A stretch of 64,000 bases of DNA from Schistocerca nitens (GCF_023898315.1 NC_064615.1:732699450-732763449), one strand, 5' to 3'; counted from the first letter of the stretch, positions 22,507 to 33,599 are shown. A program made the numbers and translations. Notes: a model not told the origin generated them from the letters alone.

Positions 22507-22549
<43 letters not shown>

Positions 22550-22551
<2 letters not shown>

Positions 22552-22689
22552 TGGATAGAGCGTCTGCCATGTAAGCAGGCGATCCCGGGTTCGAGTCCCG
22601 GTCGGGGCACACATTTTCAGCTGTCCACATCGAGATATAACAACAACACCTGTCAGCAGCTGAGGTTGTCGGTTAGTCATCATTTATTT
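22550..22689 (+). repeat. Distal part of right palindrome arm with tRNA-like box B
   Basis: This continues the right palindrome arm after the inserted LINE. It resumes at ATGGATAGAGCGTCTGCC, carries box B GGTTCGAGTCC, and ends TAGTCATCATTTATTT, the mirror of the left-arm end at 16999. It differs from the left arm at only a few positions (GCC for GAC, GGC for GGA, ATA for GTA). Confidence 0.85.
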
Positions 22690-23280
22690 CAGGGAAAGCT
22701 GCACGGTCATCAACAATAACTGTTCTTTCGAGAACAAGTTACTGTCTTTGTATATACAAAAACATAGTAAACAATGATCGTTGCGACCTGCAGCTCAGTC
22801 CTTGCACGCACACTGTTTTTTCAATGTGTATGTTGCAAAAGAATCTTGGTTTATATTTGTAAGTGGTTCCCGATCATCACACAGTTTCGTTGCGTACCAT
22901 GTATAACTGTTGTTACAATTAGCGGGGAATTAAAAAGCTTAAGTGCAGCGATATTCAAACCACAGACCTCGGTTTATTAAACTAAGAGCTTATGCGTTCG
23001 ACTGCGGAATTCTTGATTACTTGCGACCTTACGAAGTATGTAAGTACGAGTAGAATGTTCAAACTCGACTTTCTCGAAAACCGTTGAGAATTACGTCTTC
23101 CCTTTTAGAGATGTCAGAGTCCTAGTCGTGCCTTACACATCCTGTCAATATGATTCAAATCGCTAACGGGAAGTTTGTAGGTCCCCTTGTTAGGAGAGAG
23201 CGCGTTGGTGTATCAGTTTCTTTACACAAGCCGTGATCTTCCTCGAGGGCTTCGTCTACCAATTCTTCCACTCTTCTGTA
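22690..23280. other. No recognised feature
   Basis: Unassigned sequence between the palindrome and the RTE remnant. Confidence 0.4.
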
Positions 23281-23289
23281 TATAGTTGG

Positions 23290-24530
23290 TGTTGTTATTT
23301 TGTAAATCATGCTAGCACAAATTACTGATACGAATGGCTTACAGAAGAATGGAGAAACTAGTAGAAGCCGATCTTGGGAAAGATCAGCTTGGGTTCCATA
23401 GAAATGTATGAACACGCTACGCGATACTAATTCTACTACTTTATAACAGAATACAGTTTGATAAAGACAAACCCAGATTTATAGCTTTGGTAGAGTTAGA
23501 GAATACTTCTGATAATGTTGTTGGAATTCTGAAGGCAGTAGGCACAAAACACAGGAAGGGAAGGTTACTTACAACTTGAACAGAAACCAGACTGCAGTTA
23601 TACAAGTCGGATGACATGAAAGGGAAGCAGTAGTTGAAACGAGAATAAGACAGGGTTGTAGCTTCTATGCATTGAAAATCCAATGACGAATTTGGAGGTG
23701 GAACTGAAACTCAGAACAAGAAATAAAACTTTTGAGGTTTGCAGATGACAATGTACGTCTGTCAGAGACAGTAATGAAGTTGGAAGAACAGTTGAAGCGA
23801 ATTAATAGTGTCTTGAAAAGAGCTTATGAGAATCAACAAAAGTAAAAAAAAAAAAAAAAAAAAAACATAGAATGGTAGTCTAATTAAATCAGGCCAAACT
23901 GAGGGAATTAAATTAGCAAGTGACACTTAAAATGCGGTAAATGAGTTTTGTCGTTTGAGAAACAATTTAACTGACGACGAATGAACTTCAGAGGATATAA
24001 AATGCAGGTTAGGATTAGTACGAAAAGCACCATTAAGAAAGAGGAATTTGTTACCACTCAATATAAATTTAAATGTTAGGGAGTCCGTCCTGAACGTATT
24101 TGTCTGGAATGTAGTCTTGTGCAGAAGTGAAGCGTGGAGGGTAAGCAGAACAGACAAGAGCAGTATAGAGGCTTTTGAAATTGCGTGCCACGGAAGAAAG
24201 GGTAGCTCGAGTAACTAATAAGGAGATATTAAATCTAACTGTGGAAAAAAATCTTTAGATCACAACTATATTAAAAGAACAGATCAGTTGACAGGACACT
24301 TCCTGAGATGTCTAGGAATAGTCACTGTGGTAATGGAAGGATGTGGGACGTAGAAATTGCAAAGTGAGACCAAGGGATGAATACGGTAAGCAGGTTCAGA
24401 TAGATGTTGGTTTCAGTAGTTACTTTGTGGCAGAGAAGCTTGCCTAGGGTAGAGTAGCTTTGAGAGTTGCATGAAACCAATTTGCTGACTGAAGACCACA
24501 ATACCATAACAATAACAACAAAATTAAATA
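23290..24530 (+). pseudogene. RTE-type LINE, 5'-truncated, heavily mutated
   Basis: Broken plus-strand frames follow an RTE reverse transcriptase in order. YRRMEKLVEADLGKDQLGF comes first, then a degraded LENTSDNV in place of the catalytic-site block and a FADD-equivalent reading GLQMT near 23740. Next come DIKCRLGLVRKAPLRKRNLL near 24000 and TDKSSIEAFEIACHGRK near 24150. The end reads CTGACTGAAGACCACAATAC followed by AACAATAACAACA. That is the family 3' end, complementary to the minus-strand RTE end near 37687. Many stops and missing catalytic residues make it non-functional. Confidence 0.85.
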
Positions 24531-24559
24531 TTACAAAACATGTCTTCACATTGTACAGT

Positions 24560-25310
24560 GTGAGACAAAAAGGTCTTTACAACTTGTGAATGAGACAGAT
24601 TTTACTGAGCTGACTTACAGAGTCGGTAGATGTGTCATTTTGTACCAAACTAACTAAAGTTTCACATAAAAGTGTCTAGTATCATTTTCGTTCAATGTGA
24701 CCTCCTTTTGTGATGTGGCAGACATCTCAGAGGTAATCAATATCTACTTGGTGGCTCTTTAGCGCATTTGGTGCGAAAATTAGATTGAACACTTGTCGCA
24801 GAGCTCGTTTCATGAAACCAAAACACACACCGAACGCCCTCCGCACCAGTGACAGTATCCAGTTTAACTATGCCAGACGCTGGCGCTCCTGGTGACGGAA
24901 TGGGGTACTGATGTATTACGTGAACCAAACTGTATGTTGTGTGCTAGAAAATGACATCAACATATTCTGAAAGTTATCTAAATAAATATCTATATCATTC
25001 CAAAGTTGTAAAGTTCTTCTTGACCCACCATGTATGTGAAGGATCTCTATAATGCGCTGTTGTCCAGCGTGTATTCTTCCAGCTTGAGTAACTGCTTTCA
25101 TTCTCGACCTGGAGCCCTTTACAAGCGGGACGTAATGGAGCTGAGTCATGGATGCCCGTCAAATGTACCCGCAGGAGGAAATCCCTTAAAATTGCTGTTT
25201 CTTATGTCACAGATTTGATAGTTTATGGGTCGTCTCAAGAACTAGTTTGAGAATAAAGACTTGAAACTTTTTGTATCTTAAAAGATTTTGCAATTTATGG
25301 TCTCTACAGT
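24560..25310. other. No recognised feature, possibly an old DNA transposon remnant
   Basis: Phrases such as TGTGACCTCCTTTTGTGATG look like antisense transposon sequence that I have seen before, but I cannot name a family or find terminal repeats. Confidence 0.3.
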
Positions 25311-25313
25311 TCT

Positions 25314-26485
25314 TAAGGGGAGGTTTACTATCTTTTGGTTCAACAAATCGATGTTTTTAAATTGCATTTTTGGATCCATAAAAGTGTTTAGAATCCACCC
25401 CTGAAGCGGTTTTTCCGAACACGGAACGGAAATGTTTGTTATTCGCGGTTGAACAAAAAAAAAGGCCTGCCTTAAATCGGCCTTTTTCACTCACCAGTTT
25501 TTTTTCTTTCGGAGGACGAGTTATTGTACCGTTGCTTGGGATGAAACACACAAAATTCAAATGAAAGTTTGAACGCGTGTGTTTAGAAGTTAGCCCCCAA
25601 GCATTTGCATTCTGGTGCGAAGACTGTGGAGTTTGCGACATTCCTGGGTGTGAGCAGCTTCAGCGAAGGGTATTCAGCAATTCTGATGACCATGAACACG
25701 ATGGACGTCACCCTGGGACACTATTCGATGCAGTTCGCCAAGCATTCGGACGACCACCCGATTCAAGCTGCCGAAAACCGCTTGTCACTGGCCGTACGAA
25801 CTGCTCTGGAGCAACGCAGGATGCCCCAGATCGAACAGGACGCCTTCTATGAGGAAGAGGTAGGACTAGTTTATGGACCCGGAATAGCAGATTGAACGTA
25901 AGTCGCATAATATTGCATTTATATGTAGTCAAAACTTCAAACGCGTTTGTCTGGAAATGACGTTTTTTTATCGCGAGTCACGGCAACTTCAAATCTACTG
26001 AACCGGTTGGCATGATTCTTTGTTTCCAACGAAGCTAACTAAATTGTCTAGGAGTTGTACCACTTTTATTCCGATCCATCAACTATAAATACGTTTACTT
26101 GGCTGGCGATATCGAAAAATCGATGAAAAAACCCAATTTTTTCAGATGACCGCCATTTTGTTTGCTATGGTCCAAATAACTTAAGCGAGGTACAATTCCT
26201 AAAGAATCTTATATACTTCGCTAACGTCAAGTCAATTTTGATTTCAGACGAGCCGGCTGACCTGTGACATACCGCGCGTGGAGGTCTACATCGAAATTTT
26301 GTTTCGTTCCGACGGCACTTCCGCCTTTGCTCTTCGACATTCCCGGTCGAAAAAATTCCTGTTTGTAGAGGAAATATCAATAAAAATTTTGACCAAATTT
26401 GACATTGATATCTATAACACAACCCAGAAAAAAAACTGTCAAAGAACATGCTTTTTTCCGTCCAAAGATAGTAAACCTCCCCTTA
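25314..26485 (+). mobile_element. Mutator-like DNA transposon, internally reduced
   Basis: Inverted termini are clear. AAGGGGAGGTTTACTATC starts at 25315, and its complement GATAGTAAACCTCCCCTT ends at about 26484. A further match extends inward (TTTTGG against CCAAA). Between them lies one transposase-derived frame and about 600 bp of AT-rich sequence. At about 1.17 kb it is too short for an autonomous element. I could not find a convincing 8-11 bp target-site duplication. Confidence 0.72.
25605..25895 (+). pseudogene. C-terminal fragment of Mutator-like transposase
   Basis: An open frame of 96 codons has the wording of the last part of insect Mutator-like transposase proteins. It reads GAKTVEFATFLGVSSFSEGY, followed by a stretch with TMNTMDVTLGHYSMQFAKHS and an acidic EEEVGLVYGPGIAD end. 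The YGPGIAD terminus is the most characteristic feature. No DDE catalytic part is present. Identification is from memory of this family, so moderate confidence. Its place between matching inverted termini supports it. Confidence 0.65.
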
Positions 26486-26630
26486 CGCTAGACTACCTTG
26501 TCGCCTTAGAATCAAGCGGTGAAGCGCACCATTAACAGGTGCAAAGTGTTATTTTTATATTATTAACATACTTGTAATGACAGATTTCTGAGTTAATGGA
26601 CGGAAATTACATATCCATATGTTAAAATCT

Positions 26631-26905
26631 ACCCACCTCCGCAGTCGAGGTTGCTAACGCTTGCTGGTGCAATGGCGCTCGACTTGGAGAAAAGACGGTT
26701 CAAATTTTGGTGGTAGATCAAATTGTCAGTGACATTAATTGGCCGGCAAGGGGAGGGGAGGTGGTGGCGTAAAGTTTCTGGTCATCAGTCTTTGCACCAA
26801 CATCCTGGATTAAATTCCAAATCTCTGAGCAGTGTTTCAGGTAGTGAAGGTATATAACACTTTTGATGGTGATCGGTCCGTCCGGTAGGGACGTTAAGCA
26901 CGTTT
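26631..26905 (+). mobile_element. tRNA-derived SINE of a separate family
   Basis: It begins near ACCTCCGCAGTCGAGGTTGC, with a tRNA-like head and a box B-like GGTTCAAAT at about 26697. The body runs through GTGGCGTAAAGTTTCTGGTC and GATGGTGATCGGTCCGTCC. Ends and target duplication were not resolved. I recognise the sequence as a recurrent locust repeat. Confidence 0.55.
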
Positions 26906-26909
26906 CCTT

Positions 26910-27700
26910 AATCCATAGTTACACAAACCCAACACTCCGCTGCACAAACACACGCACTTGACACTTGATAACACGTCGGAGGACCTTGCCATACGCGGCA
27001 GCACAGGTTTCCTGCATCTTGTCCCACTACTCTCATATCTTACAGATTGGAATATTTATTATTGTTATGATTAAATATAGCTTAGTCAAAGAGATAGAAA
27101 CAATATGTATTTGTATACTCATGCCTATTATGTCTGGTTGTTGTAGAAATTTACAAAAATCTAAAATAGAAAAAAATGTACATGTTCTAGAAAATCTTAT
27201 TGCTTATTAATAAAAATAAATACAGCCCATGCGCTGCATTTGACTGGGTGAATGATGCGCACTTCTGAAAAAATCCTCTCAGATTGGTCACTATTACCGA
27301 CTCTTTAACATCATAGGATGACAGCAAGAATCAACGTGTCTCCAGTTCGATGTCTTACAGTACAACAATGAAAATTGAGTTGTTGAACTTTGAACTTACA
27401 CAGCTGTTTTGGGCCCTTGCAGATCAAGGAGGTGACGATACATGTAGGGGACATATTTAGTACCGTAAAATTTCACCTTTTTTTTTTTTCGCACTCTTGT
27501 AGCGCAGAAAACTGTATTACCTCTTGTCAACTAATGAATCTGGGTTCATAGAAGAAATATAAATGAATGCATCTCCGGCGTAGCGTAGTGCGTGTTCTTC
27601 AGTGTTAATTACAATATCTGTCACGTAAAACAATTTTCATCAAGTTATCGTGTATCTTTTTTGTTCGTGGTCAGAAATAAATATTATGATGTGCATAATC
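26910..27700. other. No recognised feature
   Basis: Short frames only; one T run near 27479-27490. Confidence 0.4.
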
Positions 27701-27712
27701 TGCCCAGAAAGA

Positions 27713-27901
27713 TGATGATGATGTATGGTTTGTGGGGCGCTCAACTGCGTGGTTGTCTGCGCCCGTACAAATTCCCAATCTTTGCTCAGCCGAATCTCGC
27801 CACTTACATGAATGAGGATGAAATGATGAGGACAACACAAACACCCAGTCATCTCGAGGTAGGTGAAAATCCCTGACCCTGCCGGGGAATCAAACCCGGG
27901 A
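27713..27901 (-). mobile_element. tRNA-derived SINE with GGGTTTGATTC box B and ATC-repeat tail
   Basis: On the minus strand it runs from GGGTTTGATTCCCC (box B) through CAGGGATTTTCACCTACCTC and GACTGGGTGTTTGTGTTGTC to a tail of CATCATCAT. A 12-bp duplication, TGCCCAGAAAGA, occurs at 27701-27712 and 27902-27913. The tRNA-like 5' portion upstream of box B is missing, so it is 5'-truncated. Confidence 0.82.
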
Positions 27902-27914
27902 TGCCCAGAAAGAG

Positions 27915-30900
27915 AGTTGGACATCATTGTAGGTACTGATGACATACAACAAAGCCACATTTATGTTCTACTGTACTTGTGAGAGCACTGAGAGGGCTCC
28001 GAGGTAACTGTCGACAGATTCCACGTAACAGATTGCTGGGACTGCTCTTTTCTGCATCTCAATAACGTCTGTATTATAAGCAACAAATAAGAGGTTAGAA
28101 CCTCAATTTCGGCAACATTCTGCCTTGGCTACAATACAGCGCCGAAACCGCGGCCGCATGTTGAAAATGATGTAATTTCCTGTGGACAACGTGACAAGCA
28201 AACAAACGTCAACCATATAGCACTGGCTAAAGCCGCAGTATCTCCACTCGCTGTTGGCAACGCTTGATCTGCGGTTTAGTAGAACCGTGGGCAATAATAT
28301 CTGGATATGCTTAAGGATACTGCGCTGAATTACCAGTTGCAGCCCAGGTCTCAGGAAGGGCGAGTGCCCCATCTTGCTTCGCACTGTAGACGACTTTGAT
28401 AAAGTCTATATAGAAATTTGTACAGACCCTCTTAACTACACTCCATACTTAATACACCAGGGTATTTATATCAGAGCATTTAGGAGACAGAAATTCCTAA
28501 GAGCAATACACAAAAAGTCTGACATCCAGTTCTGTACCATCTGGCTCGTGTGCGCCCTCGTACCGTCATTTTTAAGAACATATGGAGTCCCAGACTCCAC
28601 TGTTTCACAACATTCTAAATAATATTTTTGTGTAAAGATTCCCTTTTTTAATGTGAACGTGTCATGGCCATCACTGGACGTAATACTTAACACGTGATGA
28701 TTGGCGAGAAATTTTGTTCTGTCAGCAGCGGGGACGTCCTGCGGATCGTGACCGAGCCAGCAGTCATTCCTTCGCTTTGTTTTTCCGCCTACCTATATGG
28801 TACTAGTCAGGATAGAATCATATTTTCCCTGAGGCAACTGTTTACAGTGAACGCAGAAGCAATTGCAACTATTGTCTCTCCTTGCCCTAGTAGTGTCAGA
28901 GCATTTTTCGTGCCTCCAAAATGTAGGATTTTGCAGAAGACCCTCCATTGCCATTCGCTTGCACCGATTACCATCGTCGCTGACCAGAATGATTGCCTTC
29001 GATTCTCCGATACTGCGCTCATTCGATGACTTAAGAGATCCTCTAAATGTTGTCTTTCGAGGGCTGCTTCCTCGCCGGTACACATGAATCTTCACTTGTC
29101 TATTGTGAAGCCCAATGCTCCATCAAAACATCAAAATTGTGCATTTCGGGAATTTATAGCAACCGTACAAAGCGAAAGCCTTCGGCAGTAGCGGCCATTT
29201 GATCAGACTCTGAATATCTTGTCCAATGAGATTACGAATGTTTACTAGAAACAATAGGAAGTGCAGTCTCACCAATGAACTCTGGGGGGAGACTAATATG
29301 GCGACAAATAAAAATTCAAATTCGTCCAGATCTAAAGGCGCGGCCGTTGCTTTACCTAATTTTACCTATAGCTCTTTCTGCCACTCTAAGCGAATGATAC
29401 ATTCACTCCTTTCAGAGAGCATCAGAGGTACTGAACAATATTTTCCATGATTATTGGCTCTTTGGAGGATTTTCCGTATCTCAGAAGTGCAAATACCGAG
29501 AAATTCGTTCCTCTATTCGACGGAGACGATGCGGGACAGGAGCGGGGGACACACAGTGACCAGACTGCAGCAGTTTCACCTCTGAAGTGGAACAAACTTA
29601 TTCTATAATTTAGTCTACTCTGTCTTTAAAATTGGATACATGAGCCTGCTCAGCGAGAAGTGTAGGCACAGAATTTTTTGCTGCCTACATTCATCGTTTA
29701 TACTTCTCAGATGATTTTAACGGGCACAGATCTTAGGCCCGTTTCCGCACCTAATTCTGGCGAAATGGGTGGAAATAGGAAGAGAGGGAAACCGTGATAG
29801 GGCTTCAGAATCTTCGTTCTCTGCTCACTTCCCATTTCCTTACCTATTCGTGTTGTGGGTTCGAGTATACCAGTAGTTGGCTACGCACGACCTTATCGCT
29901 GACAAGTGGCGATGTACGAAGACACGCTGAATAGTGAAGCCTCCGAATTTTTATGTCAAATTTCCTTAAGCTTTCTAAATAAAACTAATTTCATTAACAT
30001 TCTATATATTTTATTCTTTATTACTGTAGGCACGTATTTCTCAAGGTAACCACTAGGCGACGAACACAGTTCTCCAAACGAAAGACCACTTAATTCATAC
30101 TGTTACTATAGAATGTCTGATTTTGTTGACGGAGCCACATTCTCACCCCTGCTTGTAACTTTGTTCAGTCGATGTTCTTCTCTCGGCGGACAGAATGTGG
30201 AGAAATTAGGGCGAAAGACACGCCTAGCAAACTGAACCTCAAACAGTATAAAATCGCATGTTTTCCAGGTGTACACAACGATTGGTCAGGCTGTTTGTAT
30301 CATTGCGCAACAGTGATTACAGAATTTGAGTAATATTATATGATATATGCTCAAAAATTTCAGTTGTCATTTAAATGCCATCACATTCATGCCTTAGTCC
30401 TAAAAAATAGCTGGCAATGTAGTTGCTTAACAAAAGGTATACTCAGCCGCAATATTGAAATAATCGCATCATTTGATTTCCAGTTAGACCTTGCACGTGC
30501 AGGTGCGCTGGAGACAAAGATACTGGGCAGGAATCCTGATAGGGCAAAATGTAGTCGTCCTCAGAATTTTATCGGTAAGATGTGACTTATATTTGATAAT
30601 TTACTTATGTGTTTGCTGTTTTCTTTTAACTTGTTATATAGATACAAGAAGAAACCAAATATTGCACGCAAGTTGGCATGAACATGGCCCATACTACTTT
30701 ACAGTAATTTCAAATGTGTTAGTATAGTTATGTTTTTAAAGGGGAAACCTACCCAAAGTATCTATTTAAAAGAAAAAGAAATGTAAAAAAGAAGAAAGAC
30801 ATATTCATCCGGAACCCAGAAGTCACGTCCTATTGGTCCACTACAGTACGAAGCATTGGCGGATCACAAATTTAGTAATTTATATTTCTGGACCACACTA

Positions 30901-30980
30901 CTATAGAACACTACACTGTACTACACTACGCTACTGTACTGTACTTGGTATCAGAGCCAAGTTAGAGTTATCATTTGTCT
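27915..30980. other. No recognised gene
   Basis: Three kilobases without a supportable gene or named element. Some frames of 80-110 codons occur near 28700-29090 on both strands but overlap each other and have no domain. It may contain unrecognised old repeats. Confidence 0.4.
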
Positions 30981-31367
30981 GGATAGTTAGTCGCCGTCGC
31001 ACCTCCCTCAGATTCTGTGGTAGGAGTGCCCAGTGGCAGCCTGTCAAGAACTGAACACGGGTCAAGCATGAAAACAGGAAGAAGGTGTAGTGGACTGTGA
31101 AAGAAAAAGGCGAAATGGAAACAGTGAACGGTACAAAAACAAGAAATGCAATATAAAGCAGTAGCGAAGCAATGTGGCGTCGGGGTTAAGTGGTTACGAT
31201 GTTAGCCCAGCGCGCGAGCCATGTTAAAACCTCCCTCTTGTTTTTTTTTTTTTTTTTGGTTGTTCGCTTTCAAATTTCTGTCTTTCTGTCTGAGTCGTCA
31301 CGTAACGTCCGTTTGCAACAGTGAGGTGTGGGGTAGGGTCCTATAATGACTACTCTATTAGCAGCCG

Positions 31368-31567
31368 GTGCCGGCCGCTGTGGTGGAGCGGTTCTAGGCG
31401 CTTCAATCCGGAACCACGCGGCTGGTACGGTCGCAGGTACGAATCCTGCTTCGGGCATGGATGCGTGTGACGTCCTTAGGTTAGTTAGGTTTAAGTAGTT
31501 CTAAGTCTAGGGGACTGATGACCTCAGATGTTAAGTTCCATAGTGCTTAGAGCCATTTGATCCTTTC
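31368..31567 (+). mobile_element. tRNA-derived SINE, family 1
   Basis: Head GTGCCGGCCGCTGTGGTGGA with box B GGTACGAATCC (one mutation), the family body, and an end AGCCATTTGATCC. An 8-bp duplication, AGCAGCCG, lies at 31360-31367 and 31568-31575. Confidence 0.88.
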
Positions 31568-31683
31568 AGCAGCCGAAAGGAAGTGGCTTTCGAATGGGAA
31601 CCACAAACGATTGATGATAAGGTGACAAGTCAGTCGAATCTTACACCGGAAAACACGCCTGGAGCGTCATACACGGCGTTAGT

Positions 31684-31875
31684 TCAAATGGCTCTGAGCA
31701 CTATGGGACTCAACTGCTGTGGTCATTAGTCCTCTAGAACTTAGAACTAGTTAAACCTAACTAACCTAAGGACATGACAAACATCCATGCCCGAGGCAGG
31801 ATTCGAAAATGCGACCGTAGCGGTCCTGCGGTTCCAGACTGCAGCGCCTTTAACCGCACGGCCACTTCGGCCGGC
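31684..31875 (-). mobile_element. tRNA-derived SINE, family 1
   Basis: A minus-strand copy running from the GCCGGCCGAAGTGGCCGTGC head to TGAGCACTATGGGACTC near the left end. Box B is altered (GCATTTTCGAATCC). A perfect 13-bp duplication, ACACGGCGTTAGT, lies at 31671-31683 and 31876-31888. Confidence 0.92.
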
Positions 31876-31916
31876 ACACGGCGTTAGTGACAGCACGTGT
31901 GCGTGATATGAGAGGG

Positions 31917-32021
31917 GCCGCGTGGGGTAGCCGCGCGGTCTAGGGCGCCTTGCCACGAGTCGCACGGTTCCCCCCCCCCCTCCCCCCCGTTAGTTTAGGT
32001 TAGATTAAGAAGGGTGTAAGC
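31917..32021 (+). mobile_element. tRNA-derived SINE fragment of another family
   Basis: It begins GGCCGCGTGGGGTAGCCGCG, a tRNA-like head that I recognise from locust SINEs. It passes through a C run of about 13 plus 7 and breaks off after GGTTAGATTAAG and GTGTAAGCC. The 3' end is missing. Confidence 0.6.
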
Positions 32022-32530
32022 CTTGTTCGACAAGATCGCCGTTTAACAATCAGAGCAGTGTCTGAGTTAACAGGAGTTGACAAGGAAAGTGTCGAACAAG
32101 TTTACCGATTTTTTTCAATGTTTGCATCAGTTTTTGCTGACAATGGTCTGCCAGTGCGAGTGTCATCACTGGTGTCTTCGCGGCCATCTTTAAATCGTTT
32201 AAACCACTCAAACACTTGTGTTCGCGATAAACAATCATCGCCCTACACTCGTTGTAACATTACAAACGTTTCACTTGCAGATTTTCCTAGTTTGAAACAA
32301 AATTTGATGTTAACACGCTGTTCTTTCTGTACACTCAACATTTTCCGACGCACAGACAAAACGTCAACTACTTAAAACAGACGCCACGGGCAGACTGAGT
32401 GCAGGAGGCAGATGAAACTCGAGCAGTAGGCGGAGCGAGAGTCACGTGACAGGCCACGCGACTTTCAGCCTTATTGCATTCGTTTTATTGTTTCACCAGT
32501 ACTAGTCCGGTTTTTTTCTAGCCACACCTC
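32022..32530 (-). pseudogene. Mariner element, 5' half with rearranged transposase start
   Basis: The mariner terminus lies at the right (minus strand GAGGTGTGGCTAGAAAAAAA at about 32530). A minus-strand coding region follows with KFCFKLGKSASETFVMLQ, DDCLSRTQVFEWFKRFKDG and TGRPLSAKTDANIEKIGKLV. This is the N-terminal helix-turn-helix region of a mariner transposase. It has a stop near the GVWGDD position. The catalytic domain is absent. The last about 80 bp (32022-32100) read the next transposase residues (RRLTIRAVSELTGVDKESVE) on the opposite, plus, strand, so this part is inverted. Confidence 0.82.
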
Positions 32531-33339
32531 ATAGTTTGTCAGATGAGCTTAACAGTTTAATAATCAGACAGATTCTCTGTGCGCTGTCAAAACATATGTT
32601 TTAACGTTTTTGAAGTTGCGTTCCGTGTTGACTCTTGAAGTCCTTTGTGGTAAATAGTTCACACCCGTTTATTTGTTGTTTCCATTTCTGTGAGACGTCT
32701 ATGTGGTATCTCGCCTGCTCTCACTGTCCACCACATTTACTTGCAACGGTAACGTATTCTTACCACATGACCCATATTCTATTACCAATGTGTAGTATGA
32801 CAACTGCCGAGGCTACAGGAAGATAACAAACATTTCAATGACCGGACGGACAGTTCATAATGTTGTGAAAAGAAATTGCACAAGGGAGTTTTGAACACTG
32901 CTCAGCCGCTTAGTAATCCAAGGCGATGACCACTTACCCACGACACCGTTACAGACCGCCGTTTATTGCACTTCTTATTCTTGGACCGTTAGCTATTTCT
33001 ATTTTGCTTTTTTTCCACAGTTCAGTACACCTTCTTCCTGCTTTCGTACTTGATCTGTGTTCAGGTTTTGACGGGAAATCCACTGGGCCATCTTACCACT
33101 AAATGAGAGGGGGGTGCGATGGAGAGCTTCCCTTGTCAGGATTCACAGGGGCTATGCTGCTGTGCCACGCGAGGTTCAGAGGTTGGGAAATGTTTCTTGG
33201 TCCACCCTAAGGCTCATCTCCTCACTGCTTCTGGGAGGTCGTTGTACGTGGATGTTCCGCCGGTGTGTGTCTCGTTGTCATGATGTGTGGCCTCTTCTTG
33301 GTTGTATCTCCGCCAAGTTGTGGCGACAGCTTCCCACGA

Positions 33340-33595
33340 AATTTCAACCATCAACTTTCTCTTCTGAATGTGAAAACGATTTATTGTCACCACCCTGCAT
33401 AGGGAGAAATGATCGTCGTAATGAAATAAGAGTTATCAGAGCTCGTACAGAAAGAGATACAAGTGTTCATTTTTCCTACGCGCTCTTAGAGAGTACAACG
33501 GCAGAGAAATAGTCTGAAGGTGGTCCGAAGAGCCCTCTGCAGGGCAGTTAAGTGTGAACTGCACGGAAATGATGTAGATGTAGTGATATCGATGT
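33340..33595 (+). pseudogene. CR1-like LINE, 3' end
   Basis: The plus frame reads SSECENDLLSPPCIGRNDRR and EIRVIRARTERDTSVHFSYA, the C-terminal tail of the CR1-type reverse transcriptase. The 3' UTR ends in GATGTAGATGTAG. It is a short, 5'-truncated copy of the family seen at 6306-7000, in the opposite orientation. Confidence 0.75.
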
Positions 33596-33599
33596 TGAT

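Larger units (their letters stand above)
17409..22549 (+). mobile_element. Apparently intact Tx1/L1-like non-LTR retrotransposon
   Basis: The element is about 5.14 kb. It has a GC-rich 119-bp leader, two open ORFs, a 3' UTR and a terminal A run of about 43 (22507-22549). At its 5' end the host reads TGGCTCAG and at its 3' end ATGGATAGAGCG. Joining these in the mind gives the uninterrupted tRNA-like sequence seen in the opposite palindrome arm, so the boundaries are exact to within one or two bases. There is no evident target-site duplication beyond a possible AG. The intact ORFs and long A tail imply a recent insertion. Assignment to the Tx1 clade of the L1 group is inference from reverse transcriptase motifs. 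Confidence 0.88.
30986..33137. mobile_element. Long-TIR foldback-type element, copy 1, broken up by later insertions
   Basis: The left end (GTCGCACCTCCCTCAGATT, then CAAGCATGAAAACAGGAAGA) and the inverted right end (about 33015-33137, plus strand CTTCTTCCTGCTTTCGTACT and ATCTTACCACTAAATGAGAG) form terminal inverted repeats of over 100 bp. Internal sequence such as GTCCGTTTGCAAC and AGTTCACACCCGTTTAT matches copy 2 at 38770-39906. SINEs at 31368-31567 and 31684-31875, a SINE fragment and a mariner piece have enlarged it. No transposase frame of its own is seen. Confidence 0.72.

Noticed and set aside
27640-29095. Overlapping open frames of 80-110 codons as possible host exons
   Set aside because: Frames on opposite strands overlap, none has a domain, splice-site context or repeated pattern, and part near 27700 is a SINE.
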